Program-made: the position numbers and the translations under genes
Shown: one piece after another, positions 1-6,407 of the stretch
Layout: each line of letters begins with the position of its first letter
Position numbering within the stretch: the stretch's first letter is position 1
Assembly (NCBI GenBank): GCA_003167015.1
Contig: PMUF01000556.1
Location: forward strand, 1 to 8,685
Length of the DNA stretch: 8,685 nt
Origin: Chitinophagaceae bacterium
Lineage (GTDB): Bacteria; Bacteroidota; Bacteroidia; Chitinophagales; Chitinophagaceae
Direction of reading: 5' to 3'
The notes under the pieces: model-generated
Told to the model about the DNA's origin: nothing
What the model saw: only the letters and a program-made list of their open reading frames with translations
The model's database searches: none

Positions 1-18
1 TCCAGCCCCCTATATACG

Positions 19-57
19 AAAAAAGGGTGCCTCAACTTTTGAGACACCCTCTTTTTT
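19..57. terminator. Bidirectional intrinsic terminator after the Gcr-family gene
   Basis: An 11-bp stem pairs 24-34 (AGGGTGCCTCA) with 40-50 (TGAGACACCCT), with one G-T type mismatch and a 5-nt loop at 35-39. On the minus strand the stem is followed by a run of T (complement of A19-A24). On the plus strand it is followed by T52-T57. The minus-strand gene ends at 56, so the stem begins about 6 nt after its stop codon, as expected for a Rho-independent terminator. The T-run on both sides suggests that it also stops a convergent gene beyond the left edge of the window, which cannot be seen here. Confidence 0.9.
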
Positions 58-2179
58 ATTCTTCCTCTGTCCTCCGCCGTGGCCGGATGAAGTCCAGGGG
101 ATTGCTGCGGAAGTAGCGCCAGAGAATGCCCAGGAATTCAGGATATTCCCGGATACGGACCCCGCGGGATCGGGCGGCGACGATGAAGGCCAGTGAAAAG
201 CTGACCAGGAAATTCAGAAATCCGATGCCTAGCACGCCAAGAAGGACGGTCACCAAATACCAGGTGCGGACATTGGCAAAGCCCAGGCCATACACGGCCA
301 GGGTAACATTACCTGCCGAAATGGTGATATGCCGGATATCGAAACGGATTCCGAATATTTCCCCGATGAAGCCGGCCATACCGAGGAAGAAACCCAGGCA
401 GATATTGCCGATCAGCGCCCCCGCATGCTTTTGCACATAATCGGACAGGCGGCGCAGTCTTTCAGGCCGCATGGACAGGCGCAGCAGTGGATGGGTCTGC
501 AGCCGGCGGCTGACCTGGCTGTATTGTATCTTGTTCTGCACATAGCCGGCGATGATGCCGCTGAGGAAGAGGAACACCCCCGTATTGCAGGCGTATAGCA
601 GCGAGAGACTTTGCCACGGATGCTGGTCGCGCAGCATGTGGGCGGCCGTTTCACCGGATACCAGCTTGGCGCCGAAAAGCTTTTCGTACCCCCACGCGAG
701 TAGCCAGACACCCGGAAAGACGATCAGCAGGTTGCCGGCAAAAGAGGCGATCTGGCTGCGCGATACCTTGGCCACCGTAACCGCCAGGTTATACAGGTTC
801 GGCTGATGGGTATTCTTCCTGGTGTCCAGCGAACTGGCTACCGCACTGGCCGTGAAGGCAGGTTGCTTGGTCGCCAGCGTGGTATGGGTATCTTCGATAA
901 GGATGAAGCCCAGGCTGTAATTGATGCTGTAGGCGAAGCCATGCCAGAAGATGGCCATCGGAAGGCGGATGAGGAGATTCTTGATCAGCACGACGAGGCA
1001 GACCCATGCCCCGCCGCCCATGGCGCTCCACACCATGGCCCTGTATTCCGTCCAGGTGGACGTGATATACTTATTTCCCTTGGCGCCCTTATGCTCTGCA
1101 ATCTGGTAGGCGAGATAGCCCAGGGATTGGGACATGAACTCGAGGATACTGTTCTTCCTGTTCTCGTTCCGGACCAGCATGCGGAACAGCTCGACGAACT
1201 TTCCCACATCGAAGTGATGATCTTTGTCGACCAGGTCGACCAGAATGGACATCCTGTCCAGCCGGTTAGCCAGCAGCAACAGCATATAGGTCTGGTGAAG
1301 CGAGGCGCCCCGCTGGCTGTGATGGTCGCGGACATAGATGATGCACTGATCACACCGGTCGAGTAACAAAGCGAACCGGCCCGAGAGCTGCCGCAGCGGG
1401 GAAAGCACTTCGTCCTCTTCCATGACGGGCGCTTCCGGCCGGGCCCGGTCGCCGGCTTCGCCTTCCGTGGCGCCGGCATCTTCACCGGCAGCAGCGACGG
1501 CCAGCAGTGCGGCGGGGCGATTGATATTCAATGCCGCCTCGAGTTCATGCACCAGGTAGTTTTGCCGGACAAAGGGATTGTCGTCGCGGTCTTCTTCCGG
1601 AATATACTGCAACACCTCTTTTTCAAGCCCCAGCTGCGCGACCTGGAAAGAAAGGGTCTTGAGCGAGGTGACCAATTGGTGCAGGATGCGATAGTCGTCG
1701 ATATGCAGGGACAGGCCCAGGCTTTCGAAGAATTGTATCCAGTGGGCACGGGGAATATCTTCGACCCACTGATAGTCATGATTACGGAAAAAGACCCTGT
1801 TGAGGACATACAGGAAGTCATGTTCATTCTGCAGCGGGGGCAGCAGCTTGTGACGCAGTCTGCCGAAGAACTCCTGCCAGAATCCGCGTGCCAGCGGAAT
1901 GCCGCTTTCCATCAAAGCCGAAGACAGGTCCGTTCGTACCAGTTGAGAAAGAATGGCATGCTGCAGATTGTTGAGCAGGACAGGACTTTTATGCAGGGCT
2001 GCCGTAACACGGGCCAGGTTGGCCGCAGCATCCCGATGTCCGCGTGAAGGGCGGATGACGGAAAAGAAAGACACCAGGAAGTCGAGCCCCGCCTGGCTGT
2101 CGGAAATGGGCAGGACAGTACTGCGTGCAGATACAGTCTCAATAAAGTCAGGTTGTTTCTTTTTCTTTCGTCCAAACAT
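56..2179 (-). CDS. Gcr/PF10136-family polytopic membrane protein ('site-specific recombinase')
   Basis: This 707-residue protein matches, by recognition, the family annotated as site-specific recombinase Gcr (PF10136). The lysine-rich start (MFGRKKKKQP) leads into a long, mostly helical soluble half (about 1-375). It contains the family-like stretch TDLSSALMESGIP (83-95) and an Ala/Glu-rich low-complexity linker at about 222-260. From about 385 the protein becomes membrane-embedded, with hydrophobic segments near 385-405, 407-428, 478-497, 527-546, 588-608, 621-637 and 641-668. The conserved-looking loop IEDTHTTLATKQPAFTAS (428-445) lies between the second and third segments. The C-terminus is basic (PRRRTEEE). 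I see no tyrosine- or serine-recombinase active-site pattern, so the family name probably misdescribes the function, which is unknown. The ATG at 2179 lies 5 nt after the hutI stop, so the two genes are probably co-transcribed. The ribosome site is weak, as is usual in Bacteroidota. Confidence 0.85.
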   Translation of the reverse strand: MFGRKKKKQPDFIETVSARSTVLPISDSQAGLDFLVSFFSVIRPSRGHRDAAANLARVTAALHKSPVLLNNLQHAILSQLVRTDLSSALMESGIPLARGFWQEFFGRLRHKLLPPLQNEHDFLYVLNRVFFRNHDYQWVEDIPRAHWIQFFESLGLSLHIDDYRILHQLVTSLKTLSFQVAQLGLEKEVLQYIPEEDRDDNPFVRQNYLVHELEAALNINRPAALLAVAAAGEDAGATEGEAGDRARPEAPVMEEDEVLSPLRQLSGRFALLLDRCDQCIIYVRDHHSQRGASLHQTYMLLLLANRLDRMSILVDLVDKDHHFDVGKFVELFRMLVRNENRKNSILEFMSQSLGYLAYQIAEHKGAKGNKYITSTWTEYRAMVWSAMGGGAWVCLVVLIKNLLIRLPMAIFWHGFAYSINYSLGFILIEDTHTTLATKQPAFTASAVASSLDTRKNTHQPNLYNLAVTVAKVSRSQIASFAGNLLIVFPGVWLLAWGYEKLFGAKLVSGETAAHMLRDQHPWQSLSLLYACNTGVFLFLSGIIAGYVQNKIQYSQVSRRLQTHPLLRLSMRPERLRRLSDYVQKHAGALIGNICLGFFLGMAGFIGEIFGIRFDIRHITISAGNVTLAVYGLGFANVRTWYLVTVLLGVLGIGFLNFLVSFSLAFIVAARSRGVRIREYPEFLGILWRYFRSNPLDFIRPRRRTEEE

Positions 2180-2184
2180 AATCG

Positions 2185-3510
2185 CTATTTAAGTCCCGTG
2201 TTCACCGGTCTCCGGGCAAGAGGCCTGTCGCGGACGAATGCTCCTCCGATCATCACCTGGTCGATCAGGTCCGAACCGAAGGCATAGGGAAGATATGCCA
2301 GGGAGGACAATGGCCGGGTAATGATCAGGTTGGCCCTTTTCCCGGGTGTAATACTGCCCAGCTCATGACCCATCGACATGGCATAGGCGCCGTTGACGGT
2401 GGCGGCATTGATAGCCTCTTCCGGCAGGAGTCGCATCTGGATGCAGCTCATGGCGACCACCAGGTTCATATTTCCGCTGGGAGAAGAACCGGGGTTGTAA
2501 TCGGACGCCAGGGCAATGGCACAGCCGGCATCCAGCAGGTCTCTGGCAGGCTGGAAAGGCATGCGCAAAAAAAAGGCGGCCGTCGGCAGCAATGTGCCGA
2601 TGGTATCCGAACCGGCCAACGCCCCGATGGCCGAAGTATCCATAGTCTCCAGGTGGTCGACGGACAAGGCGCCCAGCCGGACACCCGTCTCGACCCCGCC
2701 CGACAGGTGCAGCTGGTTGGCATGAATTTTAGGCCGCAGGCCGTATTGGATACCTGCCCGCAGGATCTGCTCGGTCTCGGGTATATCGAAAAACCCTTTT
2801 TCACAAAACACATCGATATAATCGGCCAACCCTTCGCGGGCGATGACCGGCAGCATCTCCCGGATGATCAGATCGATATATCCCTGGTGATCGTCCCGAT
2901 ACTCAGGTGGATACGTATGAGCGCCCAGAAAAGTAGCTTTGATGGACAACGGCGATTTTTCCTTCAGCTTCTTGATGACACGCAGCATTTTCAGCTCGCC
3001 TTCGACAGTCAGGCCATATCCGCTCTTGATCTCGACGGCGCCGGTACCCAGCCGGGCCAGCTCCTGCAGCCGCTGCCACGCGGCATTGAACAAAGCATCT
3101 TCCGTCGTATCGGCCAGCTGACGGGCGGAGTTCAGGATACCGCCGCCCCTGGCGGCAATCTCCGCATAGCTAAGCCCCCGGAGCTTGTCGACGAACTCAG
3201 CCTCCCGGCTGCCGGCATATACCAGGTGGGTATGACTATCACACCAGGCCGGAAGAACAAAACGGCCGCCGGCATCGATGGCCCTCGCAGAAGGATTACC
3301 CGTCTCCGCGGTAGGATCATTCTCAATCAACAGGCGCAGATCCCGCGGCAGCGCCGGCATGGCTCCATAGGCCGCAATCCTGTCGTCTTCTATGTGTATC
3401 CATGCATCGTCGATACAAGGCAGATCTGCCAGGGCAGCCCCCCGCAGCAGACAGCTTTCCTCCCGGGTATTCACCAATCGTTTGATGTTGTAAATCAATC
3501 TGGATGACAT
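2185..3510 (-). CDS. hutI: Imidazolonepropionase (HutI)
   Basis: HutI hydrolyses 4-imidazolone-5-propanoate to N-formimino-L-glutamate, the third step of histidine degradation, in the cytoplasm. The 441-residue protein is slightly longer than the usual 405-420. It has the amidohydrolase layout: a small N-terminal beta part, then the metal motif DSHTHLVYAG (91-100, ligands H93 and H95). EIKSGYGL follows at 160-167, FLGAH at 194-198, DVFCEKGFF at 233-241 and KIHANQLH at 261-268 (ligand H263). SVDHLE is at 283-288 (H286) and ASDYNPGSSPS at 335-345 (ligand D337). All expected metal ligands are present. The start MSSRLIYNIKRLV resembles other HutI N-termini. No hutH, hutU or formiminoglutamate hydrolase gene is in the window, so the rest of the pathway must be elsewhere. 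I found no convincing promoter directly upstream. The downstream neighbour is the Gcr-family membrane gene, 5 nt away. Confidence 0.96.
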   Translation of the reverse strand: MSSRLIYNIKRLVNTREESCLLRGAALADLPCIDDAWIHIEDDRIAAYGAMPALPRDLRLLIENDPTAETGNPSARAIDAGGRFVLPAWCDSHTHLVYAGSREAEFVDKLRGLSYAEIAARGGGILNSARQLADTTEDALFNAAWQRLQELARLGTGAVEIKSGYGLTVEGELKMLRVIKKLKEKSPLSIKATFLGAHTYPPEYRDDHQGYIDLIIREMLPVIAREGLADYIDVFCEKGFFDIPETEQILRAGIQYGLRPKIHANQLHLSGGVETGVRLGALSVDHLETMDTSAIGALAGSDTIGTLLPTAAFFLRMPFQPARDLLDAGCAIALASDYNPGSSPSGNMNLVVAMSCIQMRLLPEEAINAATVNGAYAMSMGHELGSITPGKRANLIITRPLSSLAYLPYAFGSDLIDQVMIGGAFVRDRPLARRPVNTGLK

Positions 3511-3812
3511 GCCGTAATATACTTATTTCTCCGCTTCACCAGCAGAAAGAAATGAGAAAAGTTGTCTCCTCGAATGATAGTGAATGGTTGACGAAACAGC
3601 AGAGATTGGGAAAAAGCAGATGAGATAATTTGAAAAAATCTTTCCAACAAAAATGTCCACCTTTGTGGGCATCGTAATATTTAAGGTCACTGAAAGCTGC
3701 TTGGCCAGCTGTATCAGGCGGGATATAAGCGAGAACCTTGCATCCTCTTTGAAATTCTTTCTGATCCAAAGATAGAGAAAATGTCTCAAAATTGCCTTGC
3801 ACCCGCTACTAT
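3511..3812. other. Low-GC intergenic stretch with no recognised gene
   Basis: About 300 nt separate the decayed hepT from hutI. Base composition is clearly lower in GC than in the flanking genes (3601-3660 counts 20 G/C of 60). Two minus-strand frames are open: 3802-3536 (88 codons, beginning MQGNFETFSLSLDQKEFQRG) and 3885-3523 (120 codons, overlapping the end of hepT). Neither gives a protein I recognise, and each ends in a cysteine/phenylalanine-rich or otherwise unconvincing tail. I read them as chance frames or a gene remnant. A lone TATCTTTG on the minus strand (3774-3767) matches the Bacteroidota -7 consensus but lacks a -33 partner at the right distance. I see no terminator, tRNA or clear inverted-repeat mobile-element end. 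The stretch must contain the 5' region of hutI. Confidence 0.5.
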
Positions 3813-4156
3813 TCATGAAACAGATGCCAGGATAACAACGATGTCTTTTTCTAACTGATCCAGATTTAAGTATATTATATCCCACACTATCGTATCATCA
3901 ATACCAAAATAATCGTGGACAATGATGTTCCTGAATCTTTCACCTCCCGCCAGTCAACAGAAGGATATTTATCCCTAAAAGACTTGTCGATTCTTGCAAC
4001 TGCTTCTCCAATAATTGAAAAATTCCGTTCTACGGCGTGCTTGGTTTTGAGATCACCCAAGTACATATCAAAAGTTATACCTCTTGTAAAATCTTTTATG
4101 TTGCCGATGGCTTCGAGTATATCCTGAAGCAATGATGGAATATCTCTTTCAGACAT
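3813..4156 (-). pseudogene. hepT: HepT-type HEPN ribonuclease toxin (DUF86), frameshifted
   Basis: HepT toxins are small all-helical HEPN RNases that act with an MntA nucleotidyltransferase antitoxin. The first 73 codons give a normal HepT N-terminus, including KHAVERNFSIIGEAVARID (39-57) and VDWREVK (67-73). At codon 74, near 3935-3938, one base is missing relative to the family pattern (VKGFRN). The frame then runs out at a TAG after VLMIR, giving an 89-residue product that ends at 3887. The other frame continues from 3935 as FRNIIVHDYFGID and on to a TGA at 3813. It restores the catalytic RX4HXY motif (R at 3932-3930, H at 3917-3915, Y at 3911-3909). The repaired protein would be about 114 residues, the usual family size. 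The start ATG overlaps the end of mntA by 8 nt, indicating translational coupling. As read, the product lacks its active site. A sequencing error is the main alternative; I see no canonical -1 slippery heptamer. Confidence 0.88.
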
Positions 4157-4439
4157 GAATCAGGCTTTTTTCCACGAAAGGAAGATAACGGGGCTTGATA
4201 GCCCGGCGGGAAACAAGATCGATTTTTTGTTTGAATAGGTCCTCTAATTCGTGCGCCAATTTGATAAATCCGATCCCGATGCGACCATTAAAATCAACCA
4301 ATATGTCAATATCGCTTTTTTCATTGTAGTCCCCACGAGCATAGGATCCAAATATCCCCAATTCAGAAATAGGATAACGACCTTGCAATTCAGGCTTTTT
4401 CCGGCTGAGTAAGTCTAGAATTTGCTCCTTAGTGTACAT
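4149..4439 (-). CDS. mntA: MntA-type MNT-domain nucleotidyltransferase (antitoxin of HepT)
   Basis: This 96-residue protein has the minimal nucleotidyltransferase fold. GSYARGDYNEKSDID at 31-45 is an exact GSX10DXD signature: G31-S32, then metal ligands D43 and D45. A third acidic residue, D74, lies in KIDLVS. In characterised HepT/MntA pairs the enzyme AMPylates the tyrosine of the toxin's RX4HXY motif and so silences the RNase. All catalytic residues are present, so this gene looks functional even though the neighbouring toxin is frameshifted. There is no other methionine in the frame, so ATG 4439 is the only ATG start. No Shine-Dalgarno site fits upstream because a promoter-like -7 element ends only 4 nt before the ATG. 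Its 3' end overlaps hepT by 8 nt. A solitary MNT-type nucleotidyltransferase of other function is possible, but the HepT partner argues against that. Confidence 0.92.
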   Translation of the reverse strand: MYTKEQILDLLSRKKPELQGRYPISELGIFGSYARGDYNEKSDIDILVDFNGRIGIGFIKLAHELEDLFKQKIDLVSRRAIKPRYLPFVEKSLIHV

Positions 4440-4443
4440 AGAA

Positions 4444-4475
4444 CAAATTTACAAAAAAATGGTCGCCCAAGCAAA
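4444..4475 (-). promoter_or_regulatory. Bacteroidota-type promoter of mntA-hepT, probably leaderless
   Basis: On the minus strand, TTTG (4475-4472) is followed after 20 nt by TAAATTTG (4451-4444). This matches the primary sigma factor consensus of Bacteroidota, TTTG, 19-21 nt, TAnnTTTG. The -7 element ends only 4 nt before the mntA ATG at 4439. Transcription would therefore begin at or next to the start codon and leave almost no 5' leader. The match is exact, but the local A/T richness means that chance cannot be excluded. Confidence 0.6.
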
Positions 4476-4609
4476 TGGAGAGATTCAGGTGGTACTGCGC
4501 CCCGAATCGGGAGAACCTTACCATTGGCCGCGTCAACTCGTAGGGTACTCCATCCTCTGCTTCGACCGCTTCCAGGTGGGTCAAGTTTTGGTCGGTGAAG
4601 CTTTGAGTT
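4476..4609. other. GC-rich intergenic strip between GH15 and mntA, no gene recognised
   Basis: This strip lies downstream of the GH15 stop and upstream of the mntA promoter. I counted 69 G/C in the 120 nt at 4481-4600, matching the flanking operon rather than the low-GC pocket beside it. It is open in one frame on each strand (plus 4432-4662, minus 4797-4429), but neither translation resembles a family I know. A small perfect inverted repeat, CCCGA-A-TCGGG, is at 4501-4511. An imperfect pairing of GCTTC..GACC (about 4604-4592 on the minus strand) with GGTCGAAGC (about 4572-4560) has no T-run. I see no intrinsic terminator for the trehalose operon here. The strip may be a remnant of the sequence into which the toxin-antitoxin pocket was inserted, or a dispersed repeat. 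Confidence 0.4.
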
Positions 4610-6388
4610 CTATAAAAAGTCGGCTTTGTCCAGTTTGCGGCCGATACGGCAGGCGGCATTGATGAGCCCGACATGACTGTAAGTCTGTGGAAAATTTCCC
4701 CATTGTGATCCGTCCGTGGTAGCATCCTCGCTGAAAAGGCCCAGGTGGTTGCTGAAGGACAGCAGCTGGTCCAGGTTGCGGATCGCATCGTCGACACGGC
4801 CTACGCAAGCCAGCGCATCGACATACCAGAAGGCGCAGACAAGGAAGGTGCTTTCGGGAAAGCCGAAATCATCATAATGCTTATAACGGTAGAAGAGTCC
4901 TTTGTCCGTCAGGAGTTCTTTTTCCAGGGCGGCAATATGGTCTCTGGCCTTGTCGGAACGATGATCCAGGTAATCCATCGTGATCAGGGACAGGGTGCTG
5001 GCGTCCAGATTGACCGTGCCGATGGCCTGGGTATACAATTTCCGTACGGGATCGTAGGTCTTTCCGATCAGTTGATCGGCTTCCGCTACAATGTGCCGTG
5101 CTTTCTGCATCAGCTCGCGGTCATTAAACAGGGCAGCGATCTTATAAGCGGCCTTTGCGCCTGCCCAATGGAACAACAGGGTATACGTATGTACCTGCAC
5201 TTCTTTCCGGAACTCCCACAGGCCGGAGTCCGGCAGGGATAGGGTACGTTCGATCTGGCCCAGCAGCCAGGGAACGACCTTGTTGTAGCTCCGCTTTTTT
5301 TCAAAGATGAGCCTTTTATCCGAATAGAGAGGCAGCAGGCTGACCAGCACCTGGCCATATACGTCATGCTGTGACTGGATATAAGCCTTGTTGCCTATCC
5401 GCACCGGTTTATTGCCCAGGTAACCATCCAGGTCGAGAGCTACCTCATAGAGTTTTTTATCGCCGGTCACCGAATACAGCGGCTGCAGGGAATCGGTAGC
5501 GTTACGCAGGATGTTGTAGATAAAATCGAAATATTTTTCCAGCTCTCCGAAATGACCGATCTGGTTGAAGGCCCTCAGCGTATAGTGCGCATCGCGGAAC
5601 CAGCAATAGCGATAATCCCAGTTGCGGGTGCTGTCGTGGAATTCCGGCAGACTGGTAGAGCCCGAGGCGATGATGCCGCCCGTGTCTTCGTATTGATGCA
5701 GCTTCAGCGTGAGGGCTGATCTTATGATCTCTTCCTGGTAAATATCCGGCAGATAGGAGCTCTTGACCCAGGACTGCCAGTCTTCGGTCGTCTTGCGGAT
5801 AAATTCGTCCGCCGTCTCTTTCAGCGGAGCCTCCAGCGGTTCGCCATAAGTCAGGACGAGATAACGGTCCTGGTCCAGGACAAAGGATTTCTCCCGAAGA
5901 ATATAGGTCAGCGGGATATCCGTCGTCAGCCGTACCTGTTGTTCCAGGTTCAGATAGCGGATGTGGTTGCTGCCGATGACCGGTTCGGGGATCAGGTTGC
6001 CGTAGTCGCCTCTGGGCTGACAGCTGACGGTAATGGCCGGCTCGCCTTCCAGCAGCTCGATCTTCCTGATCAGCATCAGCGGCCGGAACTGCCGCTCATA
6101 GATCCGTATCCTGGGCGCACAATCCTTCACGACAAATTTCCCGTCCCGGCAGGTAAATTCTGTACAGAGTACGTTCGTATTGGGGATATAATATTGACGG
6201 GAATGACTGTCTTCGTCGGTCGGGCGAATGCTAAAATGACCGCCACGCTGCTCGTCCAGGAGCGATCCGAACAGGAAGCTGCTGTCGAACCGCGGAAGAC
6301 ACATCCATTTGACATCCGCCATCGTGTCGATATAAGCCAGGTACGTACAGTTGCCTACGACACCCATGTTGTATTTGTGAACCGCCAT
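4610..6388 (-). CDS. Glycoside hydrolase family 15 protein (glucoamylase/trehalase-like)
   Basis: This 592-residue protein has the GH15 layout: an N-terminal beta-sandwich (about 1-210) and an (alpha/alpha)6 barrel (about 215-590). The barrel carries RNWDYRYCWFRDA (255-267), a hallmark of the family. The likely general acid is E392 in SGLWEFR (389-394). The likely general base is E512 in FPESTF (510-515). GNFPQTYSHVGLINAA at 564-579 is the usual C-terminal family motif. There is no signal peptide, so it acts in the cytoplasm, where starch-type substrates are unlikely. GH15 enzymes include trehalases as well as glucoamylases. Its position 19 nt after the trehalose synthase/phosphatase gene favours trehalose or a related alpha-glucoside as substrate. 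The start at 6388 (MAVHKYNMGVVGNC) is chosen because it matches family N-termini. An in-frame extension to 6622 would lie inside otsAB and has no resemblance to the family. The upstream ribosome site is only A-rich. Confidence 0.93.
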   Translation of the reverse strand: MAVHKYNMGVVGNCTYLAYIDTMADVKWMCLPRFDSSFLFGSLLDEQRGGHFSIRPTDEDSHSRQYYIPNTNVLCTEFTCRDGKFVVKDCAPRIRIYERQFRPLMLIRKIELLEGEPAITVSCQPRGDYGNLIPEPVIGSNHIRYLNLEQQVRLTTDIPLTYILREKSFVLDQDRYLVLTYGEPLEAPLKETADEFIRKTTEDWQSWVKSSYLPDIYQEEIIRSALTLKLHQYEDTGGIIASGSTSLPEFHDSTRNWDYRYCWFRDAHYTLRAFNQIGHFGELEKYFDFIYNILRNATDSLQPLYSVTGDKKLYEVALDLDGYLGNKPVRIGNKAYIQSQHDVYGQVLVSLLPLYSDKRLIFEKKRSYNKVVPWLLGQIERTLSLPDSGLWEFRKEVQVHTYTLLFHWAGAKAAYKIAALFNDRELMQKARHIVAEADQLIGKTYDPVRKLYTQAIGTVNLDASTLSLITMDYLDHRSDKARDHIAALEKELLTDKGLFYRYKHYDDFGFPESTFLVCAFWYVDALACVGRVDDAIRNLDQLLSFSNHLGLFSEDATTDGSQWGNFPQTYSHVGLINAACRIGRKLDKADFL

Positions 6389-6407
6389 AATTTTTTCAGC
6401 TTGTCTG

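Noticed and set aside
56..2179. Mobile-element interpretation from the 'site-specific recombinase' family name
   Set aside because: It is a polytopic membrane protein without recombinase motifs, and no attachment sites or element ends are visible around it.
3767..3774. TATCTTTG as a promoter for hutI
   Set aside because: It matches only the -7 box. There is no TTTG at 19-21 nt upstream, and it is more than 250 nt from the hutI start.
3930..3945. Programmed -1 frameshifting to make full-length HepT
   Set aside because: A -1 shift would restore the frame, but the site (GTG AAA GAT TCA) is not a canonical X XXY YYZ heptamer. I see no clear downstream stem-loop. A mutation or read error is simpler.
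4490..4516. Resemblance to the 3' part of 5S rRNA (GGTACTGC then CGGGAGA)
   Set aside because: Only short strings agree. The expected following sequence and the 5' half of 5S rRNA are absent.
4432..4662. Plus-strand small gene across the mntA-GH15 gap
   Set aside because: It overlaps both the mntA start and the GH15 C-terminus, has no ribosome site and no recognisable product.
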